64,000 nt of DNA from Buxus sempervirens. Taxonomy: Eukaryota > Streptophyta > Magnoliopsida > Buxales > Buxaceae. This document shows, piece by piece, positions 47,801 to 59,232 of the stretch. The notes under the pieces were generated by a model, which saw only the letters and a list, made by a program, of their open reading frames with translations, did no database searches and had not been told where the DNA came from. Each line of letters begins with the position of its first letter. Within the stretch, counting starts at the first letter, position 1. The stretch is taken from the NCBI GenBank assembly GCA_947561395.2, contig OX387188.1, forward strand, positions 9,822,061-9,886,060, written 5' to 3'. Both the position numbers and the translations under genes were made by a program.

Positions 47801-50795
47801 TCCATCCTTCATCTTCTCCACTTCAAATCTCAAGGGAAGAAGGTGAGTTTGCTGTTGGTACTGCTCCAGTAGCTTTTCGTGCTTCAAGGGAGTGTCTTTA
47901 CACTGCTCAAGGGTTCAAGAACCACCAGGTGAGGTTCCTCACCATCTTGTGTTGCATATATATTAAAATCAGAATTTTCTAAAGAGTTTTCTAATCTTAC
48001 CTTCTTCCCTAGCATAAATCTGGTCTCAGTGTCCATTTGTGCATGTTTTCTTCTCTCTTTTGATAAGGTGGAGATCTCTAAGGGTAAGAGAGACTCCACG
48101 TTTGGTTCTATGGGAGAAGGAGAGATAGCCCCTCACAGTTTTAGCCATCTCAAGCTATTGTTTTGGTCTTATTGGAGCTATTTTTAAGAGGATGCATGTT
48201 CCTCATATTTCATCCATTGTATCCCTAAGTAACCCCCCTTTCTCATCCCTTCTTGTTGGCTTGCTCTCTTGCTAAAGTAAGTACCTGTTTTGAGCATGAT
48301 TAGTGGTAAAGTGCATGCTTATACGTGTTGGCATGGGTAGAGATTAGGAAGCATGTTCTTGGTGTATGTTTTTGTCTAATTTTTGCCTAGCCCCTTGTAC
48401 CACCCGCTGTTGTGTGAGTGGGAGAGCCAAGACAGGGACCTCTTGGTCCCTGTTAATTGTCATTAGCAGCCCCAAGAGAGGAAGGCAACTTCCTTGGTCA
48501 TAAGGAAAGTGGAAGACCCTTAAGAAAGACCAAGAGATGAGGTGATTCCTCATCTCCAGAACCAATGTGGGCTCACACAGGAGCCCACGCAATCACTGAA
48601 GCACCCTAGAAGACCCAGGAACCAATGCCCAATGAAAAAATCCGAAAAATAGCTTCTGTAGGTTGATCCGGCAACTCATATCGGATCAACAAAGACCTAT
48701 TCGTAACCGGCCGAAGATGCCGGATACACTGATCCGTGTGTGTAACCGGCATCTCAAGCCGGCTACACTGCCAGACTGCTTTTTCTGCTATTTTTATGAT
48801 ATTGTTCTGTTTTTTTGGTTTATTTGATCAATCCGGATAAACCAGAAGGGTTTCCGGGTGACCTGGAAACCCAAGATGGGCCATGGACTGACCCGGTCCA
48901 AATTGATTCCTAGTGGGCCTTCCAACGGGGCCCACCAAGCCCGACAAACTTATTTTGCTAAATAAAGATAAACCAAGTTAGTTGAGCGGGCCAAACTCAT
49001 TGAGGCCCACCAAAGCCCATTTTGGAAGCATGATGATTAGATTTAGGTTTGGTTTGGCCGAGACCACAGGCAGGGCCTGTCGGGCCCATCAAGCCCATTG
49101 AACCCAACCAAGGTTAGGGTTTCCAAACCCTAACTCAAGAAGCCTTGGGCTTTCAAGCCCAAGCCCAAGTAAAGGGCCCCAAGCCCAAGCCTGGCCCACA
49201 GTGGAGAAAGATCAATCCAGATAATGTAAAACATTTGGCATTCATTCCGAGGCCCACTCGGGGGCCCGCAAGTCAATCCAGACTCACTTTTGCATGGAAT
49301 TAAATTTAATTTCCAACTTGGAATTTAAATAAAATCAATTCACTTGAACCAAAGCCCAAAGGGCCTCTCAGGTTAGTCTGAGGCCCACCAAGGGAGATGT
49401 GGGCTGGTCTTAGCCCACCAAGGAACCCATGGGCCTTCCAACGGGGCCCACCCAATCAGACTCACTTCGTTCAATAATAAGAAGATAAAATCAAGTAAAA
49501 GGACCCACACCACTTTGGCGGTCCTGCCAGACTTAACCGAATTGAATGCTGAAATAGGAATCGGGTGAGTAAGAGACCAAAGTTGACTCAAACTAGGGAA
49601 ACCTATGGGACCCGCTACTTGACGGGGCGGACTGGGGTGTCTACGGACTTCCCTGGACCGTAAATGAGACCTTGCTTAGAATCTCAAAGCCGCAGACCAA
49701 GCCTAATAGAAAAATATAGGCACCCAGGTGTCCACCTGCACCCCATCAGGCGGTGGCGACTCCAATTTCCCATTTTTATCCAGTGCGACCTCGAAACCAA
49801 GTGCGCACAAAAGTAAACATCAAAACAAATCTTTATAAACCATTAAGCTTTTCCCAATGAAATCCAACTTACAAAATAATACGATCAAACATCAAAATCA
49901 CAAGAAAACATGTAGTTCCTCCAGTTTCAAGGGTTTGCTACTTGCCTTTTTGATGAATCCAGATTTTTCAGAAACTTCTTCTGTGCCCATTTTTGGAACT
50001 CGACTGCACCCTTCTAGATTACTCCAATTAAGATCTCCACCGTTCAGCTTGAAGTCCTCCATGAGTAGATCAAAACCCTAAAATTTTAACCCATTTCAAT
50101 GGTTGGATCTTCCTATCTCGTTGTTCGAAGTTGGCTGGTTGACCATCTCTGCAACTCTTTTTCTTTCTAATTTTTCTCCTTTCTTTTCTCTCTTCTCTCC
50201 TTCTATTTTTGCTCCATCACTTATTCACGAATTTTCCTCTCCTTCTAACTTGTTTTCAAAAACCTAAAACACTCTTCAAGCCTCTCTTTTATAGCCTCAC
50301 TAATAGACCAACTTTAATTAGGTTTAGCTCACTCTAATATACTAAGTGTATTCCCTCTTCTACCTTTCTCCTTAATTTAACTCCTTTAACTCTCTTTTAA
50401 GGAATCTCCTAATTAATTTTCGTGCTTATTCTTATTCCTAATTTTAAATTGTAATTAGACTTTTATTATCCACTCAAACTACTAAAAGTTTGGACCCTAT
50501 ATATATAATTACCATTAAGCCCTTTTTCCGCCTTTTAAACCTTAAGTTCATTATCTTACATCCAACTAAGCTAAAATTTGGTCTAAGTTAGTTTGTTGCC
50601 TTAATAATTAATTATCTTCCTCCTTCCATGAATTTGAATAATTTTGAAATGACCAAATTACCCTTTCTCCTTAAATTCCTTTTTTTAACCTTTATATCTC
50701 TCTTTAATTCTCCTACCATTATCTTTCTTAGTATTGTCTCTATATTTTATCCCTTAATTATTTATTTTAATTTTAGTAAAATCCAGGGTTTTACA
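44822..50795 (-). repeat. Gypsy-type solo-LTR-like element split by a second LTR
   Basis: The ends are TGTAACACCTCGG (44822) and AGGGTTTTACA (50795), that is TGTAAAACCCT...CGAGGTGTTACA read on the minus strand. This is the same terminus type as the LTR at 54,835-57,724. Removing the inner insertion leaves about 3.0 kb with no coding capacity. A cluster of GCTCGAGCG dyads lies at 46,535-46,650. The flanks (GGTTT and AGTTG) do not form a clean TSD, so the outer boundaries are less secure. Confidence 0.65.
46853..49809 (+). repeat. Solo LTR of a gypsy element, TSD AAAGT
   Basis: The 2,957 bp run from TGTAAGCACCTTATTTTTGC to GTGCGCACA. They are flanked on both sides by AAAGT (46848-46852 and 49810-49814), a perfect 5-bp target-site duplication. 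CTATAAAAAGG at 47656-47666 is a good TATA box. Just upstream of it is a cluster of GTATCCGACA...TGTCGGATAC dyads, and a second dyad cluster lies at 48,665-48,775. No internal coding region is present, so it arose by LTR-LTR recombination or as an LTR-only relic. Confidence 0.88.
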
Positions 50796-51600
50796 AGTTG
50801 CGGGTACTTAAGCCTTAGGTACTCCTTAATAAGCCTAAGGTACACCCCAGTTAAGCATAAGGTATACCCCTATTAAGCCTTAGGTACACCCCAGGACAAC
50901 CCTTAGGTACCTCAATAAAAAACCCCCCAAATAAGCCTTATGTAACCCCACAATTAACACTTAGTTACCCCCACAAAAAGGCTTGTCAAATAAGAATCAG
51001 GTACCCCCCAAAACTAACAATTAGGAACCCTCAAAATATCCCTTAGGTACCCCCACAAACAGCTGTCAAATAAGCCATAACCACCCCAAAACAAGCCTTA
51101 GCTACACCCCAAAACAACCTTTAGGTACCCACCAAAGAACCCCCAATTAAGCCTTAAGTACCCCCAATTAATCCTTAAGTACCCCCCAAATAAGCCATAG
51201 GTACCCCCAGAATAAGTCGTAGGTACCCCCAAATTGCGTGGTGCCGATTAATCCTGGGATTTAATCCTGATGAAACAGAGACTTCATGTTCTCTGGAAAG
51301 TGAATCGCTTGGCGCCGATTAATCCTAGGTTCTAATCCTGATGAAACAGAGACTTCATGTTCTTTGGAAATTTAATCGCGAAGGTCGCGATTAATCTTGG
51401 GATTAATTGCTAAACCTAATCTCGACTTCGTGATTAGTCGTGGGTCCTAATCGTGGAAAATCAGTCTCTTAGAATTCTAATCGTGGACCTCGCGATTAAT
51501 CTTTGGGCTAATCGCCCAGACATGTTTGGTCATTTTTTTGACTTTATTCTTTGCCAGTATATTCGATCTTGTTTTAACTAAACCTATGGGGATGAACAAG
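50796..51600 (+). repeat. Minisatellite and ATTAATCGCG cluster, right flank of the nested insertion
   Basis: Degenerate TAAGCCTTAGGTACCCCC units run to 51,235. They are followed by two near-identical GCCGATTAATCCT...GAAACAGAGACTTCATG copies and CGCGATTAATCTTGGG-type repeats to 51,530. The order matches the LTR at 14,221-16,900. Confidence 0.7.
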
Positions 51601-51871
51601 ATCCAAAACTTATGTACCCCCTTTGTACCCTTGGGGTACCTTAAAAATAATTCATAGGAACCATGTGACTAAGATACTTAAAAATTGTTCCCATGTAATC
51701 AAGTTTTGTAATAACCCCTCAAAATACACCAACTTGGCACATCCTTCAAGAGAATGGTTATGATGTATGGTTACCCTATGATTTTCATGGGTACTATATA
51801 TTATTATGAGTATAAAATTCTAGGTAAAATATCTGTTTTCTCTTATAGGGACAAATGGATCAAGTCATTTC

Positions 51872-54388
51872 TGTGCGCACGTCGGACCGCCCCGGGGCCA
51901 CGGAAATGCGCGTGCCTCCTAAAAGGGTAAAATGGGAAAAGGGAGTCGCCACTGCCTGATGGGGTGCAACAGACACCTGGATGCCCTAAGGATACCTATT
52001 TTTGTCTGCGGCTTGAGATTCTGAGAAATGGCTTGGTTACGGTTCAGGGAAGTCCGTAGACACCCCGGTCTGCCCCGTCGAGTGACGGGTCCCATTGATT
52101 TCCCTGGTTAGAGTCAACTCAATTCTCACTCACCTGATTCCTAATCCAGCATTCAATTTGGTTAAGTCTGGCGGGATCACTTGAGCGGTGTGGGTCCCTT
52201 TATTTGATTTTATCTTCTTAGCTTAGAATGAGATGAGTCTGATTGGGTGGGCCCCGTTGGAGGGCCCACAAAGCCAGGGTGGGCCCATCCGGGCCCATAG
52301 TCTCAAAATGGATTTGGGTTGACCCTAAAAACCCCCATAGGTTGGGTCATGTGCATTCGGGTCGGATTAAGTCCAACCGGGTCCCAAAAATGAATTTTTA
52401 AGGGATTCTGGGAATTGACCGCACATCCTGTGCGGTCAAGGCACAACTGCAGATCAAGTGCGGTTTCGCCCAAACCGCTCTTAGTATGTGATTCAGGCAC
52501 GAAAATCCAGGAAAGGCCAAAATGGCCTCGGGATTCCGTTCGGCTTCTTTCTCCAGGGTGTTCTAGCAGTCATGTAGGCCCCTGTGTGGGCCCACGGTGG
52601 TTCAGAGAGGGGAATACCCCTCCTTTGGTCTCTTTTTTTTGGGGACTTTTGCCTTCTCCCTTGGGACTTCAAATAGCCATCAAACAGGGACCATGAAGTC
52701 CCTGTTTCAGTCTCTTAATTCATTCAAAATAGCAGGCTCAAAATTAATACAAATCAATCAAACATATGCATGGAACATACCTTGTGCTACGACATATATA
52801 GGCATGCTTTTATGCACATTGCACATGGAAATTGAGATACTTCAGGCTCAAATTCATGCAACATAGAGAAGATAGCATGTATCATGGGGACCTAACATGC
52901 AACTGAGCTGGGGGTGTTTGTGCACGTGGTGCGTGTGCAAACAAGAAGGCGATAAACATAATCATGAATAAAGGAAAAAAAAACCTACTGTTTGAGGGCA
53001 GGGACAGCAACTATCTGGAAGGGGGTTAGCATGCTAAATAGGGGCTGGAGGGAACATGTTGACGCCCAAATAAGTAGGCTACAAAAGAGGGGGGAAAATG
53101 AACAGGCTCATATGCACAAACATGCATATTTATCCTAAAGAAACATGCCAAAAGAGAGAGCCAACATCATAAACACACATAACAAAAAAGAATGATCATC
53201 ACAAGGAAAAAAGATAGGAGAAAGGATAGTGGGGCTTATGTAAGGGGTACATGAGATTAGCTTGCATGAGGAAACATGCTTCCTCTTAAATTAAAGAAAA
53301 ACAGCAACTTAGAAAGCCTTAAGACATGAAAATGAAGCCATCTCTCCTTCCTTATAACCAAACGTGCACCCCCCCTTTTACGATGGGTGGCCTTTCACAT
53401 GGTGGCAATGAGATGAAATGAAGAATAAAGTATGCCAAAAAACATCTCTTAACAGTGGAAAACACAGCTCTCCATACTTTCTCAAAATGTCCCCATTCTC
53501 ACATATATGCAATACAAAGTGATAGGAAATATTACCTTTGGGTTTAAACCCTTGTGTGGGGTGTGAGGACCCCTTTTGAGCTCAAACAGTGACTGGAGCA
53601 GCTTCTTCCCAAGCACTAAGTTCCTCATTCAAGTTCTTCTTTGATGGAAGAAGGGGTAGAATAGTCCTAGAAGGTTGTTTGGGTGGCTTGGGAGGCAAGG
53701 AAGGCAAAAGGGAAGGATTTCGGATCAAGGACAGTGGGGGAGAAGCAGTGGAGATCAGCTAGGAATCACCCACCTTTGTCCACTGTTCGGATTTGCTATT
53801 TATAGAACACTGAGACAAAACCGCATACTCAGTGCGGTTTGGCATAAAAATGAACAGTAACCGCACATACTGTGCGGTTTGGTCAAAACTGCAGGGTATG
53901 TGCGGTTTTGGCCCTATCTTTTCAGCAATGATTAGGGGACAAACTGGTTAGGCGCTGTCTAGCGCGCTACAGTGCGGTTACTTTTCGGGTGCCGCTTTCG
54001 CTGATTAGCTGGCACGAGCGGTGGTCGAAAAATCAACCGCACACCATATGCAGTTGCTTTTCTCCCTCTTTTTTGGTTGAGTTGACTGCTGAGGTAACTC
54101 AGCCACCCACTTGGGCGAATTATACTTCCCCAATTTTTATTATTCCCCATTAAGATATTTTAACTTTGCCCCTAGGACTGTTTTGCTCATATCTTCTCCT
54201 TCCAGGCTCCGATTCCTGCAAACTCAGTTGCGTTGGAACCGTGTCGGGATTCTCTATCCACTGGGATAAAGCAAAGTGACCAATTATCACTTGATCAAAA
54301 AGTCAACTTTTGCCCCCTTAGGGTTTGACTTTTTAGGTAGGGTTTTCATTTTTAACATTTTCGGGGGTGTAAAAATGAGGTGCTTACA
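51872..54388 (-). repeat. Solo LTR inserted in the FAR1-like gene, TSD ATTTC
   Basis: The 2,517 bp are bounded by TGTGCGCACGTCGG and GAGGTGCTTACA, the same termini as the LTR at 46,853 but inverted. They are flanked by ATTTC on both sides (51867-51871 and 54389-54393). A TATA box (TATAAATAG on the minus strand, 53796-53804) has a cluster of AACCGCACA...TGTGCGGTT dyads upstream of it (53,815-54,050). A second dyad cluster lies at 52,417-52,470. There is no internal coding region. Confidence 0.92.
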
Positions 54389-54834
54389 ATTTCCATGAGT
54401 GGAAGTGAGCATTTAAGTGGAGATGAGGTCAGTAATGATATAGCGGATATAAATACCGTGCCTAGAGTTGCAAGAAGGTTGAGATTTGATGGCAACAAAT
54501 GCCATACTCAAAATTTGAGGCCATACTTTGGACTGGAGTTTACATTTATTGAAGAAGCATATAAATTTTACAATGCTTATGCAGCACACAAGGGCTTCAA
54601 TATTCGAAAGAGTTGGGCATGTAAAAGTCAAAAAGATGGGAAGGAGTTGTATAGGAGGTTTTGTTGCTATAAAGAAGGGAATAAACAAAAGAGATAAAGA
54701 TGTGAAGAACCCTAAAAAGGAAACACGTACGAGTTGTTTGGCACACATGAGAGTGAAAGTTAAAGACAATGGCATGCATTTTGTAGTGAGCTTTGGGGAA
54801 GAGCATAATCATGAGGTTGTTACCCCAAGTAAGG

Positions 54835-57724
54835 TGTAACGCCCCGGATCCGTGTTGTTCATTAAAGATATAACACATCTCACGGAGGGTTATGTATGGG
54901 CCCATTTCATTTATCAATTCCAATTATCAACAAGGGATATTCATCAGAGTGCGGAAATATAGATTCTTGTATTTAAGCGTGGGAAATCTAATCAATTATG
55001 AAGGTTATCAATTCTAAACAAATCTGAATATCAAACCAAAGATTATTCTATTACAAATTTAATAGTTCAAATCCATCAATAAAACCTACTAAGACTATGG
55101 AAGATAGTAATCCTCCTCCCTATAGTAATCTGTCGGCTTTACCTCGATGGATGGATCCTTACTGAGAGTATCTGAAAACAAAACAAAACAAAACGTGATG
55201 AGATACGAAAATCCCAGCAAGTAGCACATGCATGTAGAAAACGATTTACTTCAGTTCTAAAACATGCCACGAATAATAATCGATCACGAGTAAACAATAT
55301 TAATTATCATGAATACAGAAATCAACATGTTCTCAATAACAAAGTAGTACAAATGTCCAAACAACAATAATAAACAATTCACTTTGTGGTCAATATCATG
55401 TAGTTCACTTATATTGTGTAATTCGCATGCCGGAGCGACATCCAAGTCTCTTTGTACACAGTCCAATTTAACCATAGACCCGGCACTCTGAAATGAAGGC
55501 CTACTCAGGGTATCGTCATCCAATGTTGGCCTACTTCGGGTATCGACATTGACAACCCGGCCTATACAAGGATACGAGCTGCTCTAGACTGGTCATGGCA
55601 ACACTCATGGCCATGCAAGTACCCCAATAAAGTTGACTCATTACATTACTAAGCTTAAGTCGAGGATCTGGGACAAGCTAGACCAATACTTAACTCAAAC
55701 CATTACCTTTAATCACAAATGAACTTGCAAATACAGCCAACCTCTGATGCAACAAATATTTAAAGCAAACCATCTTTATCATGGGTCACTCAGGACTAGA
55801 ACAATACCTTATGAAACTTCAAATGTATTTTCAAAACCAAAGAACAATATCCAAACCAATCTTTGTAAGCAAAATTCTCAAGGAAACCTCTTTTATAAAT
55901 TTTGTCCAACATACTTAAATTAAGTAAAACTCAGTTCGAAGAGTATCACAATCTGAAATTCAGTATTAAAACATGGATTACAGAATACCTTAAATCAGTA
56001 AGGATTCTGACCTAATACTTATATCAGTACTAGTGAAGATTTCCTACTTTATTTTTTAGTGACTATGTCTAATACTTCTATTCCCAAACAACTGTAGTTG
56101 TAGAATTCTTTTGATTAAACCAATTCAGGTCTTGAATGAACTTTAGTTAAGTTCTATGAACAATAACCAGGTGATAGAAATCAGACTTTAGATTACTAAG
56201 TATTCAGCCTCAACTCCCTACACCAACTCTCTAAATTTCATACACTTAAGTTTACTTCCCTTCATTAACTAACCATTACTTTAGCAAGTTTATAATACTT
56301 GTTTAGATATCCTAGGATAGCAACTAGGGTTAAAAACTTGAATTAAATATCCCATGAACTCAGTTGCATTAGGCTGTTCTTATTTTAACCCGGCGCCAAG
56401 CCCCTCCAGGTCAGCCATCCTTGGCGCCCATGAGCATTCTACAGGAAATGGAACCAGCTTCCATTAATCTCTCTTAAATCCTCTATACTACATGTTAAGC
56501 ACTTAATATTCTTCATAGGATCTCATTAGCACTTAGATAGATACATTAGATTAGTTTTTATAAGCTAAGAACCTGAAATATATCACTAACAAAATCAGCT
56601 GCACATGCTATTTAAAATTGAAAAGAGCGCTGACCTCTTGTTAGTCAGTCGTGGTTGGCACTCCTCAGCCATCTCAAATTTTGAACTAATGCTAACTATC
56701 GCTGATCTCTTGTCAGTCAGCCATGGTTAGCGCCCAATGCCTGTTCTTCCAAAACCCACTTAAATCAATGCTAATTCAATTCTAACTAGGACTGAACTAA
56801 ATTTAAAGCTCCACATCCGTTTAATCTTTCTTAAAATCCTTCTAACAACCTTCTACAATGGATTTGGATTTAATTCAATCCAGAAAATCATGCTTGAATT
56901 CAGCAATTACTCATAAAACATGCACATGCGTCTAAACTCTCCTCATCAGATTAAACTCATTTCAAATCGCATTTCGTTGCAAATCCAGAAGGAAAATAGG
57001 TGCTACTTACATGTTCTGATGAACAACCACTCTCAATTCCAAATTCTCTGATCACAGCACCTCCGAATGGCAATTTCAGTGGTTGATTGATCACTGTTGC
57101 ATCAGCAACACCAGATCTGATTTCTCACTTAATTTGCTTACTAACTACCAATCCAAATGATCTTACCTGATCTCTCTGAGATCTGCAACTAGAATTTGCC
57201 GATCCTCCACAAATCTCCAATTGCTGAATTCTTCAACAGCAAAACACTCTCCTCCGATTAGTTCCAAGCACTTCCAATTCAGGCAAACCCTCAGAACTCA
57301 GCTTCTCCTTACTACTCAGCTCTCAGAATTGTCTCTGATTTCATCAAACGAAACCAGCAACTTGAAATGAGCCACCTATTTATAGGCTTCGTTGGTGCTC
57401 AAAACACTTCACGATCTGCTGGGTGCTCACCCACAAAATCTTCCTACACAAACACCTCTTACTCTTTGATTATATACTTGCCTTCTCACCAACAGCCTAC
57501 ACTAACATCTTCCCAATTAAAATACATTTAAACATATGATTATTAATTATTCAAAATTAATATCATACACCACGTACCATAATTTACGTCCTTTCTCACT
57601 TAATTTCCAGAATTTCCAAAATTACCCTTGCTTCTCAAATAACTTGGAATTTCCACCAATAACATCAATTCAAATTATTAAATAATTCTCACAATTAAAA
57701 TTAGCAAAATTTCGGGGTTTTACA
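54835..57724 (-). repeat. Second solo LTR in the FAR1-like gene, TSD TAAGG
   Basis: The 2,890 bp run from TGTAACGCCCCGGATCCG to TTTCGGGGTTTTACA. They are flanked by TAAGG on both sides (54830-54834 and 57725-57729). On the minus strand it is TGTAAAACCCCG...GGGGCGTTACA, a gypsy-type LTR related to the element at 44,822-50,795. No coding region is present. Confidence 0.92.
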
Positions 57725-59232
57725 TAAGGCCTACATGCTACCTTCACAGAGGCAAGTTACAGAGGCTCAATTAGCAGAAATTCAATTAGTAGAAAGCAGT
57801 GGCATACGATCAAAGTATGCTTTTGAGTTCATGAGTAGAGAAGCCGGTGGAAAAGAGAATTTGGGCTTTCTACCTATAGACCATAAGAACCAAATGCATA
57901 ACAGACGGAGAAGAATGAAAGTAGGAGACAGATCAAGCTTATTAATTTATTTTGAAGGACAACTGAAGGAGGATCCGTCTTTCTTTTATGTTGTACAAGT
58001 TGATGACAACAATGAAATAACAAGCTTCTTCTAGGCTGATCGGAAGATGCAAGAAGACTACAATAATTTTGGAGATGTTGTTTGCTTTGATACCACTTAT
58101 AGGACAAACGAAGCTCAAAGGCCATTTGCACCATTAATTGGAGTCAACCATCACAAGCGTATAGTACTGTTCGGAGCTGCATTGCTTTATGATGAGATGA
58201 AGGCATCCTTTATGTGGTTGTTCGAAACATTTATAAAAGCAATGAATAGGAAAAGGCCAATTACCATCTTGACAGACCAAGATGCAACTATGTCAGCTGC
58301 AGTTGCGTTTGTTTTTCTGAACACCTATCATCGTTTATGTGTATGGCATTTGCACCAAAATTCATTGAAGCATCTCGGCCACGTATTCCAAACGAAAAAC
58401 TCTTTTTCATCTGATTTTAATTGTTGTATATATGATTATGAGGAAGATGCTGATTTCTTGGAAGCGTGGAATGCAATGATTCAAAAATATGATCTCCAAG
58501 ACAATGAATGGCTGAAGGGCATATTTAAAATAAAGGAGAAATGGGCCCTTGTATATGGAAGAACCACCTTTTGTGCTGACATGAGGAGCACCTAACTGAG
58601 TGAAAGCTTCAATAGCCGGTGAAAGAAATACACGAAGTACAACATGGACGTCTCGTGTTTTTTTCAGCATTTTTCAAGGCTTTTGGATGATATCCATCAC
58701 AAGGAACAGGAAGACAATTATAATATGAACCAACATATTCCAAGAATGATGGCGGATATCATCATATTGAAGCATGCAAGGGAGGTATACACGCTAAAGC
58801 TGTTTGAGGTGTTTCAATCAGAATATGCAAAAGCTCAGAATCTTATTGTTAATAAGACTTCACAGATTGAGACATCGATAACGTATAAAGTTAGCTTATT
58901 TGATAATCCTCGAGAGCATGTTGTTACATTTAACACGATGGATGATATATTGAAATGCAGTTGCAAGAAGTTTGAATTTGTTGGGATTTTGTGTAGCAAC
59001 GCCCTCAAAGTACTTGACGTGCGATATATTAAGAGGATCCCAAGTCAATACATATTAAAGAGGTGGACAAAGGATGCAAAGGATTGCATCACAAGTTATA
59101 GTCGTTTGTAAAATGAGGAAGTGGCAAAGGTCTCCATGGTTAAACGGTATAGAGAGCTTAGCCATAATGCCGTTAAATTATTAGCAATTGCCACCGAATC
59201 GGTTGAGGCATATGAATGCGTTACACAAGGTC

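Larger units (their letters stand above)
51852..59228 (+). pseudogene. FAR1/FHY3-related (MULE transposase-derived) gene, shattered by three LTR insertions
   Basis: Pieces lie at 51852-51871, 54389-54834, 57730-59228. The likely start codon is ACAAATGG at 51855, just after an acceptor-like TTCTCTTATAG. Domains in order are a FAR1 DNA-binding region (FIEEAYKFYNAYAAHKGFNI to EEHNHEV, 54,530-54,820), the MULE transposase domain (VVCFDTTYRTNEAQRPFAPL and ILTDQDATMSAAV, 58,075-58,310; CVWHLHQN) and a SWIM finger (CSCKKFEFVGILCSN, 58,955-59,000) whose final His is replaced by Asn. It has a frameshift near 54,690 and stops at about 58,033, 58,593, 58,620 and 59,109. The family includes nuclear transcription factors of light signalling and active MULE transposases. 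Which one this was cannot be decided. Confidence 0.88.

Noticed and set aside
54413..54923. Two minus frames over 100 codons
   Set aside because: They are complements of the FAR1 domain, whose plus-strand motifs are clear.
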